Of a stretch of DNA of 64,000 nucleotides, positions 33,549 to 45,989 are shown piece after piece; positions within the stretch are counted from its first letter, which is position 1, and each line of letters starts with the position of its first letter. The notes under the pieces are model-generated. The model made no database searches. It saw only the letters and a list, made by a program, of their open reading frames with translations, and was not told where the DNA came from. The position numbers and the translations under genes were made by a program. The DNA is from Delphinus delphis (lineage: Eukaryota; Chordata; Mammalia; Artiodactyla; Delphinidae): assembly GCF_949987515.2 (NCBI RefSeq), contig NC_082685.1:31930668-31994667 (forward strand), in the 5' to 3' direction.

Positions 33549-36309
33549 ATTATTATCTTCTTGGTGGTGATACTGATAGCCGTCCTCCTTATAGTGCCTC
33601 TAGGACTGACAGCCAAAGATCCACAAAAACAATCTTTCCAAATTTTACTCAAGCGACTCAAGTTGATTTTTCTTTTGTAATAAAGTTGACATATTTAAAA
33701 ATTATAAACACAGATTGCTCAAATGAAAGCATTTTGAATAGACTTCTCAACTGAGGTTTTTTTTTTTACGTGCTTCAGTGATAGTGATTCTTTTTATCAG
33801 TCAAAGTAAATCAATATTTATGTCATCCAGGAAATCTGACTAATGCTAGGAATTACTGAATAGGCAATTACATTTCAAATGCAAAATTTAACAAAATAGT
33901 GGTATAATGTAGGAAGCAAATGAAGTAGCAATACAGTAAAACCAAGTGCATTTCAAAGAGCCCACTGATTTGAAGCTTTTCCAGTCTGTTTTCAAATCTT
34001 CTTTTGATATTCATAAATTCAAATTAAATAATAGAATTAATGAAAGAAATAAGAGATGTCTTAAAGGTATCATCTTTCAACATAATATTCTTGGGTAGTT
34101 TATGACTACAGAGTGGCAGCTTTATCCACTTTAACAGTGAGCTTCAGGGAATAGGGCTGAAAAGTATGTTCATGAGGAAATACGTCAAGTTCGTTAAATG
34201 CTTAACATATAAGTAAAGACTTATTTTTCTAATGAAAGCATACATCTGTCTCCCCTAAATTCTAACATGCATTTTTAATCTAAAATATCTCCTTTCCTAC
34301 TGTGGAATTGGAAAAATAATATGATTCAATAAAATCATTCTTTTTTGAATTTACTTACTTGGTGATTATACTTGTCAAATTAGTTTGACAAATTAGTCCT
34401 ATAATATTCATCACAGAGCCTAGAGTCCATAAGTAACAGATAAACTCTGTGAGTCACATCACTCTATGTATGATTTTGCTTATTTGTAAATTTGATGATG
34501 TCAACATATAGTTCTATACATTGATTTTTCTAAAATCACATCACTTTTTATTACCTGGAAGAAAACATGCAATAAATTACACTTTTTTATGCATCCATTT
34601 TATTGATAACAATCTTGGAACGTTTTCTTTCTTTCTTTGATAGGGGGTCTTCCAGACATTTAAAGTGACCAACTCCTTGATTTGCCTAAGACTTTCCCAG
34701 TTTTAGCACTCAAATTCCACGTAAGCGTGAAAGGAGAAACATATAGAAAGTTATATAACCTTCCACTCCATCTAGTCATAATGTCAAGAGTTGTAATTTG
34801 TAGAACAATAGAGAAAAACATCGTACGTATGTAAGTTTACAAAGCAAAAGCAATTCCAAATACTCTGATCCAAATAATCCTGAAGCTGAGTTCTATGAAA
34901 TCTCTGGATACAATTCTCCTCAAACCTTAGGTTTTAAACATCAAGAAAGTGACACAGGGATTACAGTTGACTCAGAGTCATAGATTCTGAGCTTGCAGTC
35001 TCAGGTTATTTATTCTGTTCAACATCCTCTATATTTATTTATGTTTTCTCTGGCCTCCAAACCTTCAGTTTTCAGTAAGGAAATTGTCACAGCTAGGTTT
35101 ATGTATTCTACCCAGAGAGTCCATATCCTACTGATTCTAGGTTTACTCTCTTCCTTAATCTTAACCTTTCTCTTACTCGACACACTTAAAATCACCATGA
35201 ATTCACAGGAAGATACCTGCAATAAATGGCAGAATTGGTAATGGAACAGTTGAGCATTCATTACAAAGTCAGATGAGTTCTTTGTCATTTACGAAGACAG
35301 GAGAGACTGACATTAAAATACGGTTCATTAAAAGTGAATTTTAGCCTGGCCATTTACAGTGCCAAAACATCTGGAGACTATTCTAATTTATACTGGAATG
35401 CCTTCAAAAATATTTGAACTCCTAACTAAACACAAGGGAATTGGTAAGTAGAAGGCTGTGGGTATTGTACTGAAGTGAGATATCTATTTATTTTTCAGAA
35501 AACTGCCATATATCAGCCTAAGTACCCTTCAACACAAACTCAGTTACGCTTTTTAAAAGTGTTACTTTTTCCTTGCCCTTCAGTTTTTACCTTACCATTT
35601 TTCTGGAATACGTGTTGAAAAATGGTTCAGGGAAGTAAGTGGTTAAGTACGCTAAACTAATCCCCTCCAACCCCACATACAGATTGCCCATCCTTATGTA
35701 AATGAAAGACGGAGGATCAGAGCTAAGTAAGGGGACATGGTGCAAAGGTACAAATGAATCCAATGCAATAGATAGCCACAGCAAAACTGCCCCAACTTGT
35801 TCTTGCAAAGCTAACCTATCTCAGGAGCTACCACAAACAATATCCATGCTTTCCTCTCCAACATTTGAGTTGAGGCTGTTTATTTACATGATGCTTTATA
35901 ACAGCTTTAGACTTCACTTTTTTTTTTTATTCCTCATAATATCTTCTTAGATAATTAAGCGGCAACTCTTTAAAAAGTGAAAAGAATCTTAGCTTTAGGG
36001 AGTGTGTGAGTCAATGGTGAGGTAAATCCAATGCATATGAAAAAAAAAAATCACTTAGGCAAGGACCCAAAGCTGTTTGACTTCCAATTCCTATTGACTA
36101 GTAACATATAGCATTTTATTCTCCTGACATCTTGTTTTACCAGGAAAAACAACAACAACAACAACAACCATATCTTGCTAATAGTTTCAGTACACAATTT
36201 CAAATTTTATCTTAATGGCAAAGACTTTCCTGGCCTTACCAGTCAGATAAATCAAGTGTTTCCCTGTTTTCTCTCACTGGACTATTCAAACCTCTATTGA
36301 CTAATTTCT
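33549..36309. other. Unique DNA, no feature seen
   Basis: No recognised repeat apart from a small perfect inverted repeat at 34372-34391 (TTGTCAAA, TTAG, TTTGACAA) and a (CAA)n run near 36150-36170. Small open frames show no family features. Confidence 0.4.
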
Positions 36310-36400
36310 ATCTGTCTTATTTTTCAAGGGCAAAGGCTTTGTGACTTTAGTTCCAAATACCAAGCCCAGTGCCTTACCCAGAGAGGTGCTGAATGAGTAT
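36310..36400 (+). mobile_element. L2 LINE 3' fragment
   Basis: 'agggcaaaggctttgtgact' and 'aagcccagtgccttacccag' followed by 'aggtgctgaatgag' match the L2 3' region. Confidence 0.45.
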
Positions 36401-36595
36401 ATGAGATTACGCACAGTGTATCACCATAGTTAGTCGAGGATGACTCTTGTTTCATGTTTTATGTATAGTGTTGTTTACTTTACAGTCGAAAAGGAGTTTT
36501 AGTTGTGTATGTGTATTTCTTGTCCCAGTATTTTGTTTAGAAACATATTGGGAGTCATCATGAGCTACTATCAGGTTAAATGACTCACAGTTGAT

Positions 36596-36700
36596 TTATT
36601 CATTCACTTAACAAACACCTATTGCTAAGCATGCATAAATAAAACCATCACCATATGCCTTACTTGCACTAGGCTTATAAACACAACAGTGATCAGAACA
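36596..36700 (-). mobile_element. L2 LINE 3' fragment, minus strand
   Basis: 'ttcattcacttaacaaacac' and 'acacaacagtgatcagaaca' are the reverse of the L2 terminus. Confidence 0.45.
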
Positions 36701-37654
36701 GAGGTTTCAATCCAGATCTATCTGAAGCTTGGTCTCTTTAACTTCTATTCTTTTTTGTCTTCCAAAACTCTGGGCTGAATCCAGAATGTAAAACTATACA
36801 ATGAGTCAAATTAGTTTGTTATACATCTTGTTAGTGACAGATGAAATTTATATTCATATTTTTCTTACTTCTCCTTTTCTTCTGCTTCAAATTCTCCCTG
36901 CTATAACTCCTTTCCAATGTTAAGGGTGTCACATAATCTGTTTATAAAATATTCACAAATATAGCAGTCAATATTACATTTTATTTGTACCTATATTCAG
37001 AGCTGATGTTCATCCAGTGCATGCTGATATGAACAGACTGTTTATATATGCTTTCAATTCTTATTGTCCAATGTGTGTGCCATATCATTCTCTATAGCAC
37101 CCCCGTGTCTCATACAGAGCCCCATGATCAGGGTGTCCAAGGGAAAACAAGACTATTCTATTTCTCATGGTCAGTGTGGCAGTCAAGGGGACAGTTGCCA
37201 ACCACCAGGGCAGACAGGACAGGATTGACTAAATCATGTGGTACATGTTTTTTACTTTTACTTGCATAGCACTTTCTTTTCTTCTGGTAAACACACCTAG
37301 TTTTCATCTAGGGAACTCCCCCTTTGACACTGGGTGATAGGTAGGACTACAATCAAAGTACTCTGTTGACTTTCCTAGTGCCCTGCCAACGCGTAGGCAT
37401 GCTGTTCAAACATAACCCATCTAGTTGCCACTCTTAGGAATTTGAATCTTGAGCAAAGAAACAGAAAAGCTAAAAATAAATTAATAATTAAGTAACTAAA
37501 CAGTTTGGCTCACTGGCAACACTCTGACAATATTATGTATTAGTTTTTATCATCTGCATTCTTAAGTGTAGCTGTTTTCATACTTCCTGAGGGTCATTTC
37601 CCTTACTCCACACCCCCAGGTACTCCATCAATTGTGTCAGTGTTATCAGTTGAC
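36701..37654. other. Unique DNA, no feature seen
   Basis: No repeat or coding signal was recognised. Confidence 0.4.
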
Positions 37655-38075
37655 TTGTGAGCTCCAAAAATATATGTTGAAGTCCTAATTCACAGTACCT
37701 GTGAATGTGACCTTATTTGGAAAAAGGATCTTTGCAGATGTAATCAAATTAAGATGGAGCTCATTAAGGTGGGCCCTAATCCAAAAGGACTACTGTCATT
37801 ATAAGAATAGGAGAAGAGACACAGAGACAAACACAGAGTCAATAAGCCTTATGATGACAGAAGCAGAAATTGAAGTGATGGGCCTACAAGCCAACAATTG
37901 CCTGCAACATCGGAAGCTAAGAAAGGGGCTTAGAATAGATTCTCCTCTAGAGACTTAGACACCTAGATTTCAGATATCTAGCCTCCAGAAATAAGAAAGA
38001 ATAAATTTCTGTTGTTTTAAAGCCACCCAGTTTGTGATACTTTGTTATCTCAGTCCTAGGAAATTAAAATAGCCA
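37655..38075 (+). mobile_element. MaLR (MLT1-type) LTR
   Basis: 'gctccaaaaatatatgttg', 'tgaccttatttggaaaaagg', 'taaggtgggccctaatccaa', 'tagcctccagaaataaga', 'aataaatttctgttg' and 'aagccacccagtttgtgata' occur in LTR order. The 85-codon open frame inside is coincidental. Solo LTR. Confidence 0.75.
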
Positions 38076-41000
38076 GTTACTCCAAAATCTTCAAGAAATA
38101 AAGAAAAGAGCTTAAAAATTAGAGAACCTGACAGTCATTACTTGCTGCAACTTAATTTTGTTTAGATATAATTTGGATGGCTTATATACAAGGAGGTTGG
38201 GTCTCTCTTTCAGTCTAGTCATGGTAATCCTATTCTAAGTTGCCCCTCACTGATCTAAAAAAGCCAGTGTGATCCAACTCTGGCCAATGACTCACAGAGG
38301 GAATCTGCTAAGAGTCTTCTGGAAATGGGTTTTCCTCCTAAGAAAAGAGACTGGCAGGTACAATAAGAAAAGATGTGTTTTTCTCCACCTGCTTACCTTC
38401 TGCTACAGAAATTGTCTGTGGAGTATTGCAGATGTCTTGTAACCATGTGGTAAGACTCACCAACACAATGAGTATTTATTAGAAGCAGAATGAACTTGGG
38501 TACTTGCATAAGCCACCGCACAAACCCTGGAATCAGTAGTCTCTGGACTTATGAGCTTAAAAGTAACCCATTACATTAGCCACTTTCTGTTGTGTATTCT
38601 AGTATCTTTAGTCAAAAGCATCTTACAATATCTGTACAATATCATAGTCTGGGGACTGTCTAAGGACTTCAATCCAGTAGGTCAGCTGGCTAACAAGAAT
38701 GGCATTAGTGATCAGATGTTTGAAGGTAATTCCTAATTAGTGCAAGGACTATTGTGTTTATTGTCTGGTGTTACAGTACATCGTGTGGATGTCTACTTTG
38801 ACACAACTGCAAAGTAATTATTACAGATATTGAATCAGTTATGCAGGAATTCCTAAAATATCCTGAAAAGTGGATTTCCCTTTAGTCTTCTAATATTTTC
38901 AATGTCTCTGGGCCACAGACTTTGGTATTTTTAGCTTCTATTCGGGGGAGAGTAAGAGAGAAAAAATTGGGACAGAAAAATAAAAAGAGTGACAAAACTA
39001 AGTGAACAACTCTAACATAATGAAAACCTGGGATAGATTAAGAGTTTAAAATTTTTATTCCTGAAATATAGCTATGGAGGTCTGAGTCATAGTAGTTTTT
39101 CCCTAAAAATTTTGTTTTGCTAAGGTAGTCTCTTGTGTAGTTTAAAGACATCGAATTTAGTTCGGGAACAGGTACTAGGAAATGTCCTTGTCAGTCAGAA
39201 AGCCCTTACCCTTTCAAGTAAACCAAGCTAACTGTAGGTTAGGAATGGATTTTACTTTTTATTTATTTGTGTTTGTTGCATGATTGCATTCTTTCTCATA
39301 ATTGCTTCCTCCTGCAAATCCAAATACCATGGCCATGTTCACAGCAGGAAGTGGGCAATGGGATAGAGGGGCACCTATGTCTGTACTGATTTACCAAAAA
39401 AACCCCCAAAACATTCCACTTCCCCCCAAAGATTTCCCCTTTAGGCTCATTAACTTTAAGTGACCCTCAAGACCACCTTTACTTGCAAGGTAGAATGTCA
39501 AAGCAAGAAACATAATTCTTACAGGTGAGTAGTTTCTTACCTGAACATTTTGGTTAATATAAACTTCCTTTGCCATAATTTCACACATAGTCAGAAAAGA
39601 GTTAACATCTGCATGGCCTAGATGAGTTCAGATAAAATAAACACTTGATTAATGTGTTTTAATGGCTAGGCTAGTGCTTATTTGTATGTTGGCATTATAA
39701 AACGTAAAGGCTTTTCAATATAAAACCTGAGACACTACTAGAGTGGGGCAAAACTTTTTGAATTTACTGAATGTTGCGTTTAATATTTTAGAAAATTATC
39801 CTAGGAACTATATGGAATTACATACTGATATTTACTTAATAAGATTTCACAGTGTGTATAAATATATAAATAGATGTACATTTGTTATGATATTGTATTT
39901 GGGGTATCAGATGCTGAGCTATCTTTTGTGGTCATGTTTTATTTTTATCACAGGCAATTTTTCATATTGTCCTATTATCACAGGAATACTTCCTACAGAG
40001 AAAATGTGCTTAAGCCATTACGCTAAATGTATGGTAAGTACTATATCTTACATTATGGTTTGCTATATGATTTATCTAATCAAGTACGAAAACAAAGGAT
40101 GAATCGTGTCCTCTTTATATAACGTTTACTTTAAATTCTATAAAGTGCAATGCATTTACTTCATTGAACTCTGTTTTGTTCCTCTTATTCCCAACCATAG
40201 TAAATATCTGCACATGTAGGCTGCCTGTAGCTTTCACGTGCTGGAGAGTGAATAGATAAAAGGATGAAATGATAGAAGAAGACCAAAATTTAGCATCAAC
40301 CTTGACGCAAATGCAATGCACACAAGAGATTCTGATTTATATTCCTATTATGTGAAATGAGGATTTCATTTCTGGATTTTCACGATTTCAAGGAACTCCT
40401 ATTTACCAAGGCAGAGTCATGAGGCTCACCAAGCAGCTGTGTGGGTCTGTAACCACCTGAAGTCCAGCTGTGACTGTGGATTTTCAAGTGTATTAGGATG
40501 AGGGAAAACTTTCTAAAACCCATTTCCAGTACCTGTGCTTGAATTCAGCCTATGAAGGTTTTATGAAAAATTAGAGATGATGACTCAGCTTGTTGTACCC
40601 ATGCTTTGCAGGCAAAATTCATCTTTTTGAAAAATAACATAGGCTAAAGATGTCAGGTATAATCACTTATAAATCAAACCTAGCAAATCCTCTTTATTCA
40701 TGTATATAAAATGAGAAATATTTATATGTATCATTTACTTTCTTCAAACTATCATAACACCCCTGACCTGATGAGAAAGGAAGGTGAATGTTGTGAAGTT
40801 ATTGTTCTGATCCATGTACAGAAATCCTTGTTAGGATAGATAATGAAGGTGGTTTGACTGTCCATAAGCAAGTATTATTACCTTCTGAAAGCCCCAAGTA
40901 AAAGCCATGTTTTCAGCAATGGTTCATTGAGGTGGAGGAAGGTAAACAATTTGACTGAAGCCAATCTGTGCAATGACCAAATCTCATAAAGCTATCAAAA

Positions 41001-42019
41001 AATATGTTAAATCCAATCCAGGTTAATGTGTTATAGCTGTTTATTGCCAGGGGCACGAGCAGGGGCAAAGACAGGTAGGAGGCAGGAGGACATGCGAGTG
41101 TAAATGTAAGGGCAAAGGGATAGGAGGACAGAGTTAGGGGCAGAGAAAGGTGAAGTGGCCTGGGTACTCTCAAAACTAAAGAGGAAAATTTATGTTTATG
41201 GAAAAGTTCACTCTTTCTTGGAAAATGTTCAGAAATGAGGAAATGCTAGGTATCTAAAATTAGTCATTCCATAAATTCAATATTTGGCAAGTTGATTTTC
41301 ACTGAATGGGCTTTTAGCAAATTGATGTTGGCGGCATTTAATAGTGTCAAAGGCCACTAAATACTCTGGATTAAACTTTTCTGCATGGAAAGTATTCCTT
41401 ACAGTAGTGTGAATGACTTTAATCCAATCAGATCAACAGCTTGCTCTGAACTAGACGAGACAGGATAGGAGGTCAAGTTCAACTGAGTGGGATGGAGGGG
41501 ATATTTGATCTCAGGGCTTCCACAGGTGGTGAGTTACTGTGAATAACAGAAAAAGGTAGAGAACAAACTAAATGTCTCGTTATAGAGCAAGGTTAAATAT
41601 TATACAGAATACAGATTTAGGCATTTATATGATAGTGAATATTTATCAACATGGCAAGATACTTTACGCAGTAGACTGCGAGAGCAGAAACCTTATCTGA
41701 TGTGCTCACTATTAAACCTAGTGCAGTACCTGGTATAAAGGAAAAGGGATCAGATTATCAAAGATAATATAAAATATCACATTTTCTGTTTAAAAAATTT
41801 TGAAAGAAAATTTCCTAAGGTTTCAACAGTGCTAGGTATTTTTAAATTATTTATTTATAATTTCTAATTCATATCAATAAACATGTTAATTTTTAGAGAA
41901 AAATAAAATTAATGGAATTCCATTGTTCTGAAATAGTTTGCAAACTTCTTATTATCTTTTGGTATCCTTGAATTCAGATTGTATATGTGACCACTTTTTG
42001 CCATTTGGCTAATATATTC
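38076..42019. other. Mostly unique DNA, one possible old repeat
   Basis: 38210-38560 reads like an old DNA-transposon-type repeat ('tctggccaatgactcacaga', 'gttttcctcctaagaaaaga'), but I cannot name it. The rest (38.6-42.0 kb) shows no repeat I recognise. The 119-codon frame at 39743-40102 is AT-rich and hydrophobic without family features. Confidence 0.35.
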
Positions 42020-42567
42020 CATTGGACACGTTAGAGCAGGCAGTTAGCCAGATACAAGCGGAGAAGGAAGGCATGGGTCACATGGCAGGAAACCATACAT
42101 CTCGGGCCGACAGGAGTCCTAGAGGCAGACAAAGCAAGGTAGGAAAAGGTGGGAATCTCCGGCTTCTGAATGTAACCTTTTGCTCATTATGGCCTCATTA
42201 CAATAAAATTAGTCTTGCTGATAAGAAGTGCTCATCATGCACCAACACCATGATACTTCTGATCAAGACTAACTAAATAAGGACAAAAATCCCTCCTCCT
42301 CTTGGGAAGGTGCAGATGGGATAAAAATCAGGAAATACAACCCAAGACCCCTCCCTCTGCAATGAATATCCCACCCAATCATTTTCACACTCCATATAAC
42401 CAGCTTGCCAAAGAAACTCAGGGCAGCTGCTCACCTGAGCCTGCCTGCTCCCCCTCCCGAGAGTGTACTGTTGCTTAATAAATCATGGTTTTGCTCTCTT
42501 GGTCTCTGTGTCTCTGAATTCTTTCTGCAATGGAACAAGAACCTACTCTCCAGTAACAGACATAAGA
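42020..42567 (+). mobile_element. Solo LTR, probably class I (ERV1)
   Basis: The segment has retroviral LTR layout. A U3 part is followed by a CCAAT box at 42375-42379 and a TATA-like CATATAA at 42393-42399. A C-rich stretch, the poly(A) signal AATAAA at 42477-42482, and a U5 ('ttggtctctgtgtctctgaa', 'gaacaagaacctactctcc') complete it. No internal retroviral sequence adjoins it on either side. The exact start is uncertain. Confidence 0.65.
42375..42482 (+). promoter_or_regulatory. LTR core promoter and poly(A) signal
   Basis: CCAAT and CATATAA are 14 bases apart, and AATAAA lies about 80 bases after the TATA-like box. This is the normal spacing for a class I LTR, so initiation would be expected near 42420-42430. 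Whether it is active cannot be told from sequence. Confidence 0.45.
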
Positions 42568-43580
42568 CCAATCATGCTGCCCTCCTCACCCCGACAAAAG
42601 AAAAAAAAAAAAAAAGCAACTCCATATATTCACCCTATAACTGATACTTACGAAGCAGTATGTTGTATATAACTTTCTGCTTAGATCTATTAAAAGCATG
42701 CATGTCAAGATGATTTCAGTTACATTCTGCTTTTTATGCATATTTATTGCTATGCAAAGGACATGTGGAAAGTCCACCAAAGTGGATATTGTACATTAGA
42801 TAAGTGGTGATTATCAGTAAGTAAAGAAAACGGAACCTTTGCTCAAAGAATCCTTTTGAAGAGGATGTAAGAATACAAAGTTTAAGAGTGCTAGAAAATA
42901 TTCCTTATAAAAGTAGTAGAAAAAAAAAAGTAGTAGTCACTCAGGAGTCTTTGTTAGCATATAGCTTTTGGTATAGTGGTTAATTCATACAGGTTCATTA
43001 ATAGGTAAAAATGGTTTGTTATACTCATTCTTTACCCAACTTCATGCTTAGCTCCTCCATGTGTCTGCAGATTTTCTAGGTAAAATTTGGTTTAGTAGAA
43101 ATCTTAATTTGGAATGCTTTCCTTAGTTCCAAAGCATTAAGATACTCTCCTAAGTGATGTTATTGAAATAATTAAATTTCTTCCCTCCCCCATTCCACTG
43201 TAATCCATTGCTTTGTTCAAGGGAAGAATATTTGTGTGCTGTCACTTTTTCACACATAGTGATTATTTAAAGAAAGAAGTTTGCATAAGAATCTATTCTG
43301 GCTCAATAGTATAGGAATATTTCCTTTCCTCACAAAGATTCTGTGTATTTTTTTTTTTTTTGGAAAAAATTATTAGTAGAAAAAATTAGATAGATATTTC
43401 TATTAGAAAAGAACCTCTGGGCATGGTCTGGAGGTAGGAGAGTGAGAAAAGAGGAACTGATGATGTTCTACATAATAATGCAAAGACCTATATCTATCAC
43501 TAATAGGAAATTAAGCTTGAAGTGAAAAAGTACACTTTGCATTATTCTCCTAAAAATAGTTATTTTAGACTAATAAAAAT
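42568..43580. other. Unique DNA, no feature seen
   Basis: Contains A tract 42600-42615 and T tract 43350-43361. No gene or repeat was recognised. Confidence 0.4.
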
Positions 43581-43825
43581 GAACTATGGGAAATAAAATG
43601 AAGATTCGGTGGCCTGATAAATGCCTGTGTGGGTGAAAAAAACAACTCTACGGCAGGCAATACAAATCCTTGAAGGAAAGAAGTGAAGATTTGCATTCTG
43701 AGGGATTGAATGCAAAAGCCCAAATGACCCTCTCCGTTACCATTATCTTTTCCTTTTGTTTGTTTTATTTTCTTCAAGGTATTCATCACTATACAAAAAA
43801 AAAAAAAAAAAAAAAAAAGAACTAT
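43581..43825 (+). mobile_element. Small A-tailed insert, source unknown
   Basis: GAACTAT at 43581-43587 and 43819-43825 flanks a 205-bp body ending in 26 uninterrupted A (about 43793-43818). This is the form of an L1-mobilised retrocopy. The body has no SINE similarity I can see and no AATAAA close to the tail. It may be a fragment of a host transcript. Confidence 0.5.
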
Positions 43826-43839
43826 TGATTGCTTATTTC

Positions 43840-43975
43840 TCGTTCATTCTTTGTCCTCTCCCTGAACTAAAATATGAGCTTTATGAGAACAGGAGTTCTG
43901 TCTACACTGATTGTTGATACATCCTCTTCCCTCTAAGGGTACTTGAACAAAGTAGTTGCTCAATAAACATATGTC
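43840..43975 (+). mobile_element. L2 LINE 3' end
   Basis: 'atatgagctttatgagaaca', 'ggagttctgtctacactg', then 'gttgctcaataaacatatg' is the L2 3' pattern. Confidence 0.65.
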
Positions 43976-44615
43976 ATGTGAATGTACGAATAAGTTATAC
44001 TATGAGGAATTAAGGAACAGGGCAATTAAATGGAGCTGAGGTCAGTATCATCATTCACATCTTAGAAATATTATAATGCTGGAGGACAAGAGTGTGACAG
44101 CTAGGGGAAAGAACAGTGTTCTGGCAGAGATAAAAGCAGTTGGGAGGAGAAGGAGGTACAACAAAGCAACACTGATTTTGGCAGACTCAGATACAGATGT
44201 TGGAAACCATTCTAGAGGAGGAAGGCCTATGAAGCAGAGGAAATGGATTTTTGATTTACTTTGAGAAGAGATGAACGGCTCAACTTACTATAAGTTCTCA
44301 TAGGACCTAACTTTTAATTTCTGAGTTACAAAGAAAGGTTATCCAATCCATATTTCCTGAACTGTGTCTAAGCTATGTTTTCACTGCATGGCAATTGTAG
44401 TTTGCAAAGTACATCTGTATAATCCTAAGCGTTTCTTGGCTTACAGTCCAGAAAATGTCAGTAGCTTATATCTCATGGGAAATGTTGTAAACATTTTAAT
44501 TAGATACCACTTTGCTTCTGTCTCTTATTTTCTTCAGAAACACAGCTCCTGTTACTTCCCACCTCTGGAGAGAACGCTACAGATAGGATGTAGAAAACAT
44601 AGGTCACTCCAACAT
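43976..44615. other. Unique DNA, no feature seen
   Basis: No repeat or coding signal was recognised. Confidence 0.4.
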
Positions 44616-44752
44616 TGCTGTGTATGTGTGTGTGTGAATACAGTCTGTGTATATCTAAAAATATGTATGTTTACAGTGTATGTATGTGAACAATGTTTGT
44701 GTATGTACAGTGTATGTATGTGAACAGCATATGTGTGTATGTATGTGTTCAT
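44616..44752 (+). repeat. TG-rich imperfect repeat with 34-bp duplication
   Basis: TGTGTATG and GTATGTATG units are mixed. ACAGTGTATGTATGTGAACA occurs at 44673 and again at 44707, a 34-bp period. Confidence 0.85.
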
Positions 44753-45529
44753 CATTCCTGATGTGTGCTGTCTGTTTTCAGGATAAAAATTCTCATGAAG
44801 TGAGTTGTTGAAAGACTATCATGATTTGTGCGAAAGTAGAAACCCAGGTTGTCTTTAAGTTTTAAATTTCAGATGATAAAAAGATCCAGAAGGCACTGAA
44901 CCGTTTTCATTAAGTGGGTGTTCTGAACATTAGCTGTTCACTAGAGACCAGAAGAGCAGATGACATTACACATAGAGAGACATCAAAGTGACTTGGAATG
45001 AGAAAAGAACACTGTAACCTATAAAATAAAGACCTTGCAAGATGTTATTCCAGATTGAATAACTCAGACATTGGGAAATGTAGTGCAATATATTGCACTC
45101 TGATTAGAAAAGAGACCAAAGAAACAAGTACTTGTTTACATTTGTAATATGATAAAAATATAATGAAATATAAGCACTTCGGGCTTATTACGCAATGACC
45201 TCCAGTCAAGCCACCAAATGCATTCCTGAAAAGTTTTAAGGTAAATAGAAAATGAGTTTTGCATAAAGTAACATAGCATTACTGGGACATTGTATTTATG
45301 AGAAATATTCTTGAGTATTTTACGAGTACTCTTAAAGGAGTTTTTTTAAGGACCTATGTCATATATATCCAGGATGGTTCACCATCAGTAGGATCTGTGA
45401 CAATGGACTAGAGTGTATCCAGTAGCTGGCAGTTCTGCTTGGATATTTAACAGACATGCCAAATGTGGCATGACCAAAGGAGAGAAAAAAACAAACAAAA
45501 AACCCTCTTATATCTTATATCAATATTTA
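44753..45529. other. Unique DNA, no feature seen
   Basis: No repeat or coding signal was recognised. Confidence 0.4.
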
Positions 45530-45960
45530 GCCTCAAGCCTTGTTTTCCACAGTCTTTCAAATCTCAGTAAATGTCAGTGTCACTTACCCAACTGTTCAAG
45601 CCAAAAATACCAACATCCTTATCCCTTTGTTTTCACGTTTCCCTATCTTCTATCCATTGGTAAATCATTTTGATCCTAACTTTAAAATGTTTTTTTTTTC
45701 TGTATGCAACAGATATTGTTTAACGTATCAACAAATATCTTAAATTCCCACAATTCATTTTCCATATAGCTACCTAAGTATTCTGTTTGAAGTGTAAATC
45801 AGATTATATATATATATATATATCTTGATTAAAATCCTCCAGGGATTTCTCATTATTATTAGAATAAAATCCAAGCATCTTACCACTTACAATATTGACC
45901 CAACTGTACCCCTCCTCCAATTTCCATTACTTATTCTTCTCCAGATACCTTTTTAAATTC
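45530..45960 (+). mobile_element. Old LINE (probably L2) segment
   Basis: 'acttacccaactgttcaag' and 'aaaatcctccagggatttct' with 'agaataaaatccaagcatct' match common L2-type text. An (AT)n run (45807-45824) interrupts it. Confidence 0.5.
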
Positions 45961-45989
45961 TGCTTTCAAACAGCCAAGACAGGGAGGTT

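Noticed and set aside
39743..40102. 119-codon hydrophobic open frame in unique DNA
   Set aside because: AT-rich codons (Ile, Tyr, Leu) give this appearance. There is no domain, no second exon and no supporting signal.
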